Positions 50,583 to 57,652 of a DNA stretch of 64,000 nt are shown here, piece by piece. This DNA is from Bradyrhizobium sp. cir1 (GTDB lineage Bacteria > Pseudomonadota > Alphaproteobacteria > Rhizobiales > Xanthobacteraceae). The stretch covers positions 310,001 through 374,000 of the forward strand of contig NZ_JACIHE010000005.1 of assembly GCF_014198245.1 (NCBI RefSeq). The letters are read 5' to 3'. The stretch's first letter is position 1. Each line of letters begins with the position of its first letter. The position numbers and the translations under genes were made by a program. Under the pieces are notes generated by a model. The model ran no database searches. It saw nothing but the letters and a program-made list of their open reading frames with translations, and was not told the origin of the DNA.

Positions 50583-51002
50583 TCAGCTGTTGCGCAGGCC
50601 GTCGGCGGCGCGCTTCCACTGCGCGACGTTGTCGGCGATCATGCGGGTCGACTTCATCGCGGCCTGGCTGAGCTGGGCGTAGCCGGAGATCTCGCGCTGG
50701 ACGCGCTGGCCCTCGGCATGAAGCAGGTCACGCAGGCTCTCGAGCTCGGAGATCAGGTTCTCGATCTCGGCGAGTGAGGTGCCGGCGACGCGCTGGATCA
50801 GCGAGTTGACGTTGGTGACGGTGGCCTCCGCGCTCGGATCGAGCGGCGGCGCGTCGGTGGTCGACGCCGGACGGCGCAGATAGGCGATGTCGTTGCGGAC
50901 GAAATCACGAATGCCGGCCTCGACCTCGGAGACCGCGGCGAGATTGGTGTCGACCGTCTCGGTCTCGGTGGCTTCGATCTTTTCCGGACGGGTGGCGTTC
51001 AT
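50583..51002 (-). CDS. Hypothetical helical protein
   Basis: A 139-residue soluble, probably all-helical protein. The second half shows heptad-like patterning (LAEIENLISELESLRDLLHAEGQRVQREI), compatible with a coiled coil, and ends in MIADNVAQWKRAADGLRNS. It resembles phasin-like or helical-bundle proteins only loosely. No family assigned. It is a single gene with about 250 bases of free sequence on its 5' side. Confidence 0.65.
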   Translation of the reverse strand: MNATRPEKIEATETETVDTNLAAVSEVEAGIRDFVRNDIAYLRRPASTTDAPPLDPSAEATVTNVNSLIQRVAGTSLAEIENLISELESLRDLLHAEGQRVQREISGYAQLSQAAMKSTRMIADNVAQWKRAADGLRNS

Positions 51003-51218
51003 CGTTGTTCCTCTGTTCGCGTTGAGCGCAGCGCGAGTGTCCCCCGCACGACGATGTCTGTAAGGCAGCCCGCATCAGGGCGCCGGATTTTGACCGCAAA
51101 GGGGCCGAGATGCGGCAAGGGCGGACCATTCGGGGGTTTTGCCGTGGCGTATGGTTAGGGGAGTGTAAAGGCTGGTTCCAGCAGCGAAGTGGATGCGCGG
51201 CTCGGCCGGTGCCTCACT

Positions 51219-51247
51219 CCCTCGCCCCGCTTGCGGGGAGAGGCGAA
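51219..51247. repeat. Short palindrome CTCGCCCCGCTTGCGGGGAGAG
   Basis: The single hairpin CTCGCCCCGC/GCGGGGAGAG directly follows the stop of the minus-strand gene at 51249 and may serve as its terminator. It resembles half of the CTCCCGCAAGGGGAG family. Confidence 0.55.
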
Positions 51248-51248
51248 A

Positions 51249-52163
51249 CTACCAGCTCTTCTTGAAGCCCGCCGTCACGCTCTTGTTGATCGCCCCTTGC
51301 GAGGTCTCGCCGACCGAGCCGGAGACGGTGACGTTGTCGAACAGCTTCTGCTCGGCGCCGAACTTGCGCAGCCATTTGTCGTCGGTGGTCGACAGCGTCT
51401 GACCTGCGGTGATGCTGGTGCCGGTGTCGGTGAGCGTGACCTTGGCGGACTGATCGGTCTCGTAATTGCGCGTGATGTGGCCGCCGATGCCGGGGACGGC
51501 GGTGGTGCCCTGCTGGTTGACGCTGTAGCCGTTCTGCAGCGTCAGCTGTGTGTCGCCCGACAGCGGCACCGACTTGGTCAGCGATGCCCCGATCTTGCTC
51601 TGCTCGGAGCCGGGGTCGACACGGGCCTCCACCGCAGTCTTGTCCCAGATCACCCCCGCGCCCGGCGCGGTCGCGGTCGCCCAGGCGCTGCCGGAGGGCT
51701 GCGGCAGGCTGCCGCCATTGGCGGCCTTTTGTGCCAGGAGCTCGGACATCGTCCTCGGCTCGCTCGCCACCGTCATGTCGGCGCCGATCCGCGTATCCCA
51801 GAACTCGAACACCGACTGCTTCACCGTCACCGCCGAGGAGCCGTTGGCATTGGCGTTCGACGACCAGTTCAGTCCGCTATTGGCCGCGGCCTGCGCGCGC
51901 TTCTTGGCGGCGATGATGTCGTTGAGCGTGCCGGCGTCGATGGCGAGCTGGCTCCAGTCGAGCTTGTCGACGTCGATACCCTTCATCACGTCGGGGTCGT
52001 TGACATCGGGGGCCTCGGCCGCCTCGGCTTCCTCGTCGGGCGCAGCCGCGGGCGGGGAGAAGGGCGGAATGATCTGCGCCGAGACCGTTAGCACCGATCC
52101 CAGGATGAATGCGGCCGCCAGCACCGGCAGCCTGGCCCAGCCAAAACCCGTCGAGAATTCCAT
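51249..52163 (-). CDS. Exported protein with possible outer-membrane C-terminal domain
   Basis: A 304-residue protein with a signal peptide (residues 1-29, LPVLAAAFILGSVLTVSAQ). It then has an acidic Pro/Ala region (about 34-55), a helical stretch (WSQLAIDAGTLNDIIAAKKR) and a C-terminal half of alternating strands (GASLTKSVPLSGDTQLTLQN, KVTLTDTGTSITAGQTLS) ending in ...GFKKSW. An aromatic last residue and the strand pattern suggest a beta-barrel or autotransporter-like end. No family recognised. Confidence 0.65.
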   Translation of the reverse strand: MEFSTGFGWARLPVLAAAFILGSVLTVSAQIIPPFSPPAAAPDEEAEAAEAPDVNDPDVMKGIDVDKLDWSQLAIDAGTLNDIIAAKKRAQAAANSGLNWSSNANANGSSAVTVKQSVFEFWDTRIGADMTVASEPRTMSELLAQKAANGGSLPQPSGSAWATATAPGAGVIWDKTAVEARVDPGSEQSKIGASLTKSVPLSGDTQLTLQNGYSVNQQGTTAVPGIGGHITRNYETDQSAKVTLTDTGTSITAGQTLSTTDDKWLRKFGAEQKLFDNVTVSGSVGETSQGAINKSVTAGFKKSW

Positions 52164-52432
52164 CGTCCTGCCCACGAACCCCAGCGCATGCCGTCCGCCG
52201 ATACATAGCGGCCGCAATGACCATGCGCCATTCCGCAGCGAGGATGCTCACCTATCGTTGCGAAATTGTGGCGACTCGCCTCGAGACGCCTGGGGACGCG
52301 AACCAACGGGCCGCGCGAAGAGCGCGCGCCCGATGACGGCTTGCCTGCGACGGCATCCGGCGGGGCTGGAGGCCAGGACGTCGCGGTCGCCTTGTCATCG
52401 GTCCCGAACAGCGGGACCCGTTGGCGTCCCCC

Positions 52433-52873
52433 TCAGCCGACGCTGGTCATCTTCGGCAGATGAATGGCGCGGCCGAGTGCCTGTTCGACCAGGTCGAACG
52501 TGTCGATCAGCACCCGCATGCTGATCAGCTTGCCCGCCCTGAACTGGGCGAACTGCGCGACGCGCAGGGAAATCGGCTTGTTGGAATCGAGCGCCGTCAG
52601 CGAATAGCGCAGCATCGAGGCGGCGGAATCCACGCCCAGCATGATGCTCTCCCGGTCGAAGCGGCGGACCTGGAAATTGTCGGCGAGCTGGCGGATGACG
52701 TCGAGCACGGCGTCCTTGCCCTGGCGCGCGCCGAGGAACGGAAACATGTCGATCGGGCCATAGAGCGCCCACTCGACGTCCTCGTCGATCAGGGCCTCGA
52801 TATCCCTAAAGTGCCGGTCGTTGATCGCACGGTGCAATGCGCGCGAGAAACGCCAGAGGCTGTGCTCTGTCAT
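52433..52873 (-). CDS. NTF2-like (SnoaL-fold) protein 1
   Basis: A 146-residue protein of the nuclear-transport-factor-2 fold. The N-terminal helix (FSRALHRAINDRHFRDIEALIDEDVEWALYGPIDMFPFLG-type region) and the strands (MLRYSLTALDSNKPISLRVAQFAQFRAGKLI) are typical. It may be a small-molecule isomerase or a binding protein. The start at 52873 excludes an upstream region without coding look. A paralogue lies at 53568. Confidence 0.75.
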   Translation of the reverse strand: MTEHSLWRFSRALHRAINDRHFRDIEALIDEDVEWALYGPIDMFPFLGARQGKDAVLDVIRQLADNFQVRRFDRESIMLGVDSAASMLRYSLTALDSNKPISLRVAQFAQFRAGKLISMRVLIDTFDLVEQALGRAIHLPKMTSVG

Positions 52874-53059
52874 TTGGGGCAGTCCTGACGCTGGCTTGCA
52901 GAAAAAACGAAAAACGACCCCATGCACCGTAAAGGTGCCCCGGGGCGCTCAACTCATTTGTATGCGAACGGAATAACCGATTTCGGCCAAAACGCAATTC
53001 ACGTTTTCGCAATGCACAATTGAGCGCGCTTTGTGAGATTTACAACAAAACCCCGTAAT

Positions 53060-53326
53060 CTACCGGTCCCCGTGAGCCGCGGGTTCCCGTTCGATCGCGA
53101 TCGCATCGTCCCGCAGCGCCAGCAGGCCGAACAGCACCGCGCCGCCGATGCCGCCGATCGCCGCGCCCAAGGGCATGAAGGTGAAGAACACCAGCATGCC
53201 GTTTTGGCCTTCGAAATTCGTGGTTTGCGCGATCTCGACGAAAGCGAGCCCGGCCCCGATCCCGAGCGCAGCCCCGCCCAGCGTCCCCAGGAACAGCCCC
53301 AAAACAGCAAGCAACACGACTTTCAT
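53060..53326 (-). CDS. Small membrane protein of unknown function
   Basis: An 88-residue protein with two hydrophobic helices (about 2-31, Gly-rich VLLAVLGLFLGTLGGAALG, and about 46-70 MLVFFTFMPLGAAIGGIGG), linked by a short polar loop, and a charged tail (DDAIAIEREPAAHG). Gly-rich helices suggest tight packing. No family is recognised. It lies between two NTF2-like genes on the same strand. Confidence 0.65.
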   Translation of the reverse strand: MKVVLLAVLGLFLGTLGGAALGIGAGLAFVEIAQTTNFEGQNGMLVFFTFMPLGAAIGGIGGAVLFGLLALRDDAIAIEREPAAHGDR

Positions 53327-53406
53327 CGGCCCATCGCCCCGCCGGCGCGCACAACGCCCCGGGATGGGTCTCGGCGGCAGGGAGGGAGGTTCAAACGGGG
53401 ACTCTC

Positions 53407-53566
53407 TTCCCTCTCCCCCTGCGGGAGAGGGTGGCTCGCCGCGATGGCGGCGAGACGGGTGAGGGGTCTCTCTCCGCGAGAAATGCTCTCGCGCTTGAAT
53501 TCTTGGAGAGAACCCCTCATCCGGCGCTTCGCGCCACCTTCTCCCGCAAGGGGAGAAGGAAGAAGG
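53407..53566. repeat. Long palindromic repeat, CTCCCGCAAGGGGAG family, copy 3
   Basis: Arms CCCTCTCCCCCTGCGGGAGA and TTCTCCCGCAAGGGGAGAAG; the inner part (CTCGCCGCGATGGCGGCGAG, ATCCGGCGCTTCGCGCCACC) matches copy 1. It ends 1 base before the stop of the NTF2-like gene 2. Confidence 0.85.
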
Positions 53567-53567
53567 A

Positions 53568-54014
53568 TCAATCCACCCGCGCCCCCATGATCAGCGGCCC
53601 GATCTCGCGCTCCAGCACCTGCTGCACCAGGTCGTAGGAATCGATGATCTCGCGGATCTCCGCCACCAGCCCACCGCGGAAGGTGTAGAACACCGCCATG
53701 TCGAACTGCACGACGCGGCCGTTGCTGCGCTTCTTGAAATGGGTCTGCATGTAGATCGCGACCTCGTCGCCGTCGGCGAGGATGTGCGGCGCCTTGTAGC
53801 GAACTTCCGAATAGCGCGACCAGATCGTCTGCCACAGTTCGCGCAGCTCTTGCTTGCCGTGCCGCGGCACCATGTGCGGCAGCACGTCGATCGGAGCGTG
53901 GGTGAGGAAGTCGACGTCGTCGGTGCAGCACGACAGCGCGGCCTCGATGTCGCCGCGCGCAAAGGCGTCGAGCAGATGCACGACACGCTGCCTGTTCAAC
54001 GATTCAACCGTCAT
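53568..54014 (-). CDS. NTF2-like (SnoaL-fold) protein 2
   Basis: A 148-residue NTF2-fold protein: VVHLLDAFARGDIEAALSCC at the start, a middle strand HILADGDEVAIYMQTHFKKR and the sheet end GRVVQFDMAVFYTFRGGLVAEIREIIDSYDLVQQVL. It shares this last motif (LIDTFDLVEQAL in protein 1) with the other copy, so the two are divergent paralogues. GAGG is 5 bases upstream of the ATG at 54014. Function unknown. Confidence 0.75.
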   Translation of the reverse strand: MTVESLNRQRVVHLLDAFARGDIEAALSCCTDDVDFLTHAPIDVLPHMVPRHGKQELRELWQTIWSRYSEVRYKAPHILADGDEVAIYMQTHFKKRSNGRVVQFDMAVFYTFRGGLVAEIREIIDSYDLVQQVLEREIGPLIMGARVD

Positions 54015-54538
54015 GCCGCCCTCATTGCCCATGACCCGCGAACGCTATCGCGCAGCCCGCGCGTGCTTCAATCCTTGAGAACACAGGGCTGATTGCAGAC
54101 TATGACGCGCGGGCGCAATGCCCGGTTCATGGGGGACAACTATTGGTTGCGAGTGTGCTCGCCTGCAAGAAAACGAGCGGCCTTCGCGTCCCGGCGATGA
54201 CGCCGAGTGCATATCGCTTGACGCGCCTTGCTGAGAGCTTTTCCCTGCGGCCATCCTTCGAGACGCCCGCTTTAGGCGGGCTCCTCAGGATGAGGACGGA
54301 GTTCGCGGCAGCAGTTTCAACAGGCACCGACGCCGATTAGCCTCATCCTGAGGAGGCGCGTAAGCGCCGTCTCGAAGGACGAGGCGCGCGCTCAGGCGGC
54401 AGCCAAGAGTCACATGCGATAGCGCTGCCGCACGCGGGGAGAGGCGAAGTCCCCGCCGGCCAACCGGCGTGATCCATCTCACATCACCCCACGGGCCTCG
54501 CAGCTATCGTCATCCCCATGTCATCAGGGAGACGTGCC
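54015..54538. other. 524-base intergenic region with a palindromic repeat
   Basis: No coding gene can be supported. It holds a large inverted repeat at 54252-54384 and further GC-rich inverted segments around 54436-54445 (CGGGGAGAGGCGAA). It separates the NTF2-like gene from the membrane protein gene at 54539. Confidence 0.6.
54252..54384. repeat. Large palindromic repeat (CATCCTTCGAGACG type)
   Basis: Arms CATCCTTCGAGACG and CGTCTCGAAGGA enclose a second pair, CTCCTCAGGATGAGG and CCTCATCCTGAGGAG. It is intergenic only. Confidence 0.75.
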
Positions 54539-54925
54539 ATGGCCGCCATCGCCGCCGCGAGAAAGTCCCGCCTGCACAACGCGCTCGAAGGCCTCGCGCT
54601 GATCGCGACGCTGCAGAGCTTCCCGACCTTCGCCACTGCGGCCTTCCTGCTCAAGCTGGTCGGCAACCACGACCTCGTCGGCGACCCCGGCGTCGCCATC
54701 TTCGTCGCGATCGCCTCGCTCGCCCACGCGATGCTGGCCGTGACCCTCGGCCCGAGCTTCCCCGCCCCCTTCAAGACCGTCTACGAGCCAAAGTTCTTCG
54801 AGGCCCATCTGTCGCTTTCCGACAAGATCACCGCTTGGCGCACCCAGCCGGTCGCCTCGCTCCAGCTCGTGACCATCGTGCTGCTGCTGTCGGTGATGGC
54901 GGTGGTGACGGCGAGCGTGGGGTGA
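54539..54925 (+). CDS. Small multi-pass membrane protein
   Basis: A 128-residue protein with hydrophobic segments at about 20-38 (LEGLALIATLQSFPTFATAA), 52-75 (VAIFVAIASLAHAMLAVTLG) and 104-126 (ASLQLVTIVLLLSVMAVVTA). GGGAG lies 7 bases before the ATG at 54539. Function unknown. It is convergent with the AT-rich three-gene operon to its right and belongs compositionally to the normal GC-rich genome. Confidence 0.7.
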   Translation: MAAIAAARKSRLHNALEGLALIATLQSFPTFATAAFLLKLVGNHDLVGDPGVAIFVAIASLAHAMLAVTLGPSFPAPFKTVYEPKFFEAHLSLSDKITAWRTQPVASLQLVTIVLLLSVMAVVTASVG

Positions 54926-55032
54926 CAGATTAAATCCGTAATCAGATTCGCTCGATTGTCGCGAAGGACACGCCTCCTATCCCGCTTGCGAGGGAGAGCT
55001 GAGTGCATCCGTGATCGAACGAATGCGCGCGC

Positions 55033-56202
55033 TCAATCACGATCAATTCTGCTTTGCTCAAGCAGCGTTCGATAGAGTTTGGTAGAGCCGCTTCCGCCCG
55101 GCGGGAAGTTGTCGGTGTTAAAGTCTTCGTCCGACAGTTTCACCTTGGCAAAGAGAGAGGAATATCTGTCTTTACTGATCACCTTTGGCTGGGTCGTGAA
55201 ATAGAGATAGGCAGGACGGAAGAATCGGATGAGGCCATTAAATCCGTTGGTTCTTGTTAGGATATTTCCCCTGCCGGTGCTTTCCCAGGCGTCAGGCCAA
55301 CGATCGTGTACTGCAGAAAAATAGTTTAGGACGTTGGCTAGGATTTTTTCGTCCTCGTTGTTGCGGAAGAATTCGTAGAAGATTCTCTTGTTGTGCTGCT
55401 CGGGAGAGATCGGATCCCAAAAGCCAACTCGCTTTCCAACATCTCGGTCATTCAGCGGGTCGTTCGTAATATAGGGAAGTAAGCCGCGGACAATGGTGGC
55501 TTGGGACAGGGTTTCACCAAACCTTCCCTCGGTTGCCGTCCCGAGCCGCTTGATCTTTCCTTCAAATGGACTCCTCTTGAGGCTATCCAAAGCCACCACG
55601 ATTTCATGGCACGTCTTCTCGGGGCTGCGCGCTTTTCGAAGCGCGAAGAGATCGTACACAAGACTCTTGTTTACTTTCGTCTGCGTCAAATTCACAGTCG
55701 AAAAAATTTCTGCTTTGGTCGCTTCGTCAACCCCTATGAAAACTGCGACGCTTAAGTCGAAATCCAAGTCCTTGACGTTCTCAAATGCCTTTAGGCGGTG
55801 TTGCCCATCGATAATGCTCGCTATGTCCGCGTAATCTATACGAAGATCATCGTCTTCCGAATCTACGTAGGGACGAAGAACTAGATTGTTGCTTTTCTCA
55901 AAAGATGCGCAGCGATCGTCCACTGAAATGACGATGGCGGTCGGAAACACTGCGTCCACGGTTTGAATGTACTGCTCGATTTCCTTCACCCGTTTCAAGT
56001 CAAGCTTGCGCTGAAATCCTAGGAATTCCTTGAATCCGCCGCTCTCATCGATGCGCCTGAAATCGAACTTGCAGATCTCAAGTAAGTCATAAGCGTTTAC
56101 CGAGCCGAGGTAGAACGATCCTATGGGCTGCTTGACCTCGACGGCGCCAATTCTCAATTCTTGCGCGTTGGTTTTGCTCTTGCGATCAATCATTGCCGTC
56201 AC
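55033..56202 (-). CDS. DGQHR-domain (DndB-like) protein
   Basis: A 389-residue protein with the DGQHR signature: SIIDGQHRLKAF at about 129-140, preceded by FLGFQRKLDLKRVKEIEQYI at about 60-79 and followed by FSTVNLTQTKVNKSLVYDLF. This is the DndB-type/DGQHR family, a ParB/Srx-like fold tied to DNA-modification loci. The start is GTG at 56202 with GAAGG 6 bases upstream; an ATG at 56193 is possible. It overlaps the end of the membrane protein gene. The composition is low in GC for this genome (25 G/C of 60 at 55321-55380). No dndA, C, D or E homologue is in the window. Confidence 0.85.
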   Translation of the reverse strand: MTAMIDRKSKTNAQELRIGAVEVKQPIGSFYLGSVNAYDLLEICKFDFRRIDESGGFKEFLGFQRKLDLKRVKEIEQYIQTVDAVFPTAIVISVDDRCASFEKSNNLVLRPYVDSEDDDLRIDYADIASIIDGQHRLKAFENVKDLDFDLSVAVFIGVDEATKAEIFSTVNLTQTKVNKSLVYDLFALRKARSPEKTCHEIVVALDSLKRSPFEGKIKRLGTATEGRFGETLSQATIVRGLLPYITNDPLNDRDVGKRVGFWDPISPEQHNKRIFYEFFRNNEDEKILANVLNYFSAVHDRWPDAWESTGRGNILTRTNGFNGLIRFFRPAYLYFTTQPKVISKDRYSSLFAKVKLSDEDFNTDNFPPGGSGSTKLYRTLLEQSRIDRD

Positions 56203-56755
56203 CGAGGGCCTTCAATTTGTCTACCAGAGCGTCGGCCTCTTGCCGCAGCGTTGACCGAGCTGATGGCGGCTTTTCCTTCTCGCCAATCAGAAGCATGAAG
56301 TAGATGACAACAAAGAGTGCATAGCAGTAGTAGCTTAGGCGGACGATGGCAGTGTTGTTGATCGTTGAGAATGTTGGATCAATGCCGCCCAGTGCTGCGA
56401 TAAGAAAGCCGGCTAACGTCACAATAAGGCCGAGAATCCACTTGTAGGCGCGCTGAGGCACTGTCCACTTGAATATTGATAACCAAAGCAGCGTGCCGAG
56501 TAGAGAAAACGCGTAAAGATATAGCTGGCCGCCAGAAAAGGACGAAGCAAACACGGTGTTGATGTCGAAGTCGGCATCCTTGCCACTCGTGGCGTTGTGA
56601 CGAATGACGGCGAGGACAAATGGCGCGACGCCAACGATGATGACGATACAAACTTCGGCAAAGGACTCTAGGAACGGCCACGTCCAAACGGATATGGCCT
56701 CTGCGATACGATCAGCTACGAGCCGGCCAAATTTCTTAAGCGAGCCTACTTCCAT
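56186..56755 (-). CDS. Four-helix membrane protein in the modification operon
   Basis: A 189-residue protein with predicted transmembrane helices at about 32-52, 76-96, 104-124 and 138-158, and a charged cytoplasmic C-terminal helix (STLRQEADALVDKLKALGDGND). No enzyme motif or known family is recognised. Its start at 56755 overlaps the end of the methyltransferase gene by 10 bases, and its end overlaps the DGQHR gene start, so all three genes are coupled. A membrane partner would fit an effector or sensing role in a defence module; this is inference. Confidence 0.75.
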   Translation of the reverse strand: MEVGSLKKFGRLVADRIAEAISVWTWPFLESFAEVCIVIIVGVAPFVLAVIRHNATSGKDADFDINTVFASSFSGGQLYLYAFSLLGTLLWLSIFKWTVPQRAYKWILGLIVTLAGFLIAALGGIDPTFSTINNTAIVRLSYYCYALFVVIYFMLLIGEKEKPPSARSTLRQEADALVDKLKALGDGND

Positions 56756-57552
56756 ACGAGTAATTCCGTCGTGGTGCCTCGGGCGGCGCGATCGCCGGAG
56801 ATAACTGAAGCCCGGTTTACGACTTTGATTGATGCTACATCGGTATAGAGTTCACGAACCGACGCATGATCGGCGTTTGAGAGAAGAAACTTCGCTCCCC
56901 GCTTGCTTGCCCTCAATAGCGCGGATCGCAGGCGTTGTTGATCTTCCCAGGAGAACAGCACTTCGTTGTATTTGATGAAGCCATTCATATTGTGGTGGAC
57001 TGTATATGGCGGATCCGCATAGATGAAATCACCGCTTTGAGCTTGATCAACGACGGTTTCAAAATCGGAGCAGAGCAGCCTTGCATTGCGCAAAATTCGG
57101 GACACCGCTTCAAAATCGTCCGTCTCCATGATGACGTTCGACTTTGTGCCTTTGGGCACGTTGAATCTTCCCTTCAGGTTTACACGGTAAAGACCATTCC
57201 AGCAGGTTCGGTTCAGATACAAGAAGCGTGCTGCTCGACCTGCAGTCGACCGAGGCTTCATTTCGTCCCGGACATAGTAGTAGTGACTCTTCGAGTGGCT
57301 TTGAGCATGTAGCTTCAGATGTCTCGAAACCTTCCCGTGCTCATCTCTCAAAGCGAGATAAGTGTCGATCAATTCAGAATTAACGTCAGACAATATTGCC
57401 TCTCTTGGTTGCGTCGAGAAATAGATGCTCCCGCTGCCAAGGAAGGGTTCTATGTAGCGTCCGGAAAACTCAGGAATCCTAAATTCAGAATTGCTAGCTA
57501 GCCAACGCTTTCCGCCTGCCCATTTCAGAAAAGGCAAAACAATATCAGGCAT
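56746..57552 (-). CDS. D12-class (Dam-like) DNA N6-adenine methyltransferase
   Basis: A 268-residue DNA methyltransferase of the Dam/D12 class. Motif X is FLKWAGGKR (8-16), the SAM motif I is YIEPFLGSGSIYF (33-45), catalytic motif IV is DPPY (180-183), and the class signature LNRTCWNGLYRVNLKGRFNV is at 113-132. The recognition sequence cannot be read from these motifs. It does not resemble CcrM (GANTC), which belongs to another class. GGGGGAG lies 5 bases before the ATG. It heads the three-gene operon and lies just after uvrB in the same direction. Confidence 0.93.
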   Translation of the reverse strand: MPDIVLPFLKWAGGKRWLASNSEFRIPEFSGRYIEPFLGSGSIYFSTQPREAILSDVNSELIDTYLALRDEHGKVSRHLKLHAQSHSKSHYYYVRDEMKPRSTAGRAARFLYLNRTCWNGLYRVNLKGRFNVPKGTKSNVIMETDDFEAVSRILRNARLLCSDFETVVDQAQSGDFIYADPPYTVHHNMNGFIKYNEVLFSWEDQQRLRSALLRASKRGAKFLLSNADHASVRELYTDVASIKVVNRASVISGDRAARGTTTELLVWK

Positions 57553-57577
57553 TTCAACTCCCCCCGAGGGAGGTCAA

Positions 57578-57583
57578 ATTATA
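57578..57583 (-). promoter_or_regulatory. Candidate -10 element of the methyltransferase operon
   Basis: On the minus strand a perfect TATAAT is 26 bases upstream of the methyltransferase ATG, in an AT-rich patch. No good -35 is at 16-18 bases; TTGCAC at 57598-57603 is only 14 bases away. A consensus -10 is rare in this GC-rich genome. Confidence 0.4.
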
Positions 57584-57652
57584 CATATTTGGGGAGCGTG
57601 CAACCGTTCGTTGCTATCCCTTGGTATGAAGCTCACATCCCTGCCAGTATCT

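Noticed and set aside
55033..57552. A complete Dnd phosphorothioation system
   Set aside because: Only a DGQHR/DndB-like protein is present; the sulfur-transfer and DNA-cleaving genes dndA, C, D, E are not in the window.
57584..57603. -35 element TTGCAC for the methyltransferase operon
   Set aside because: It is only 14 bases from the TATAAT, too short for a normal spacer.
54926..57652. An integrated phage or transposon carrying the island
   Set aside because: No integrase, transposase, tRNA gene or flanking direct repeat was seen at the borders.
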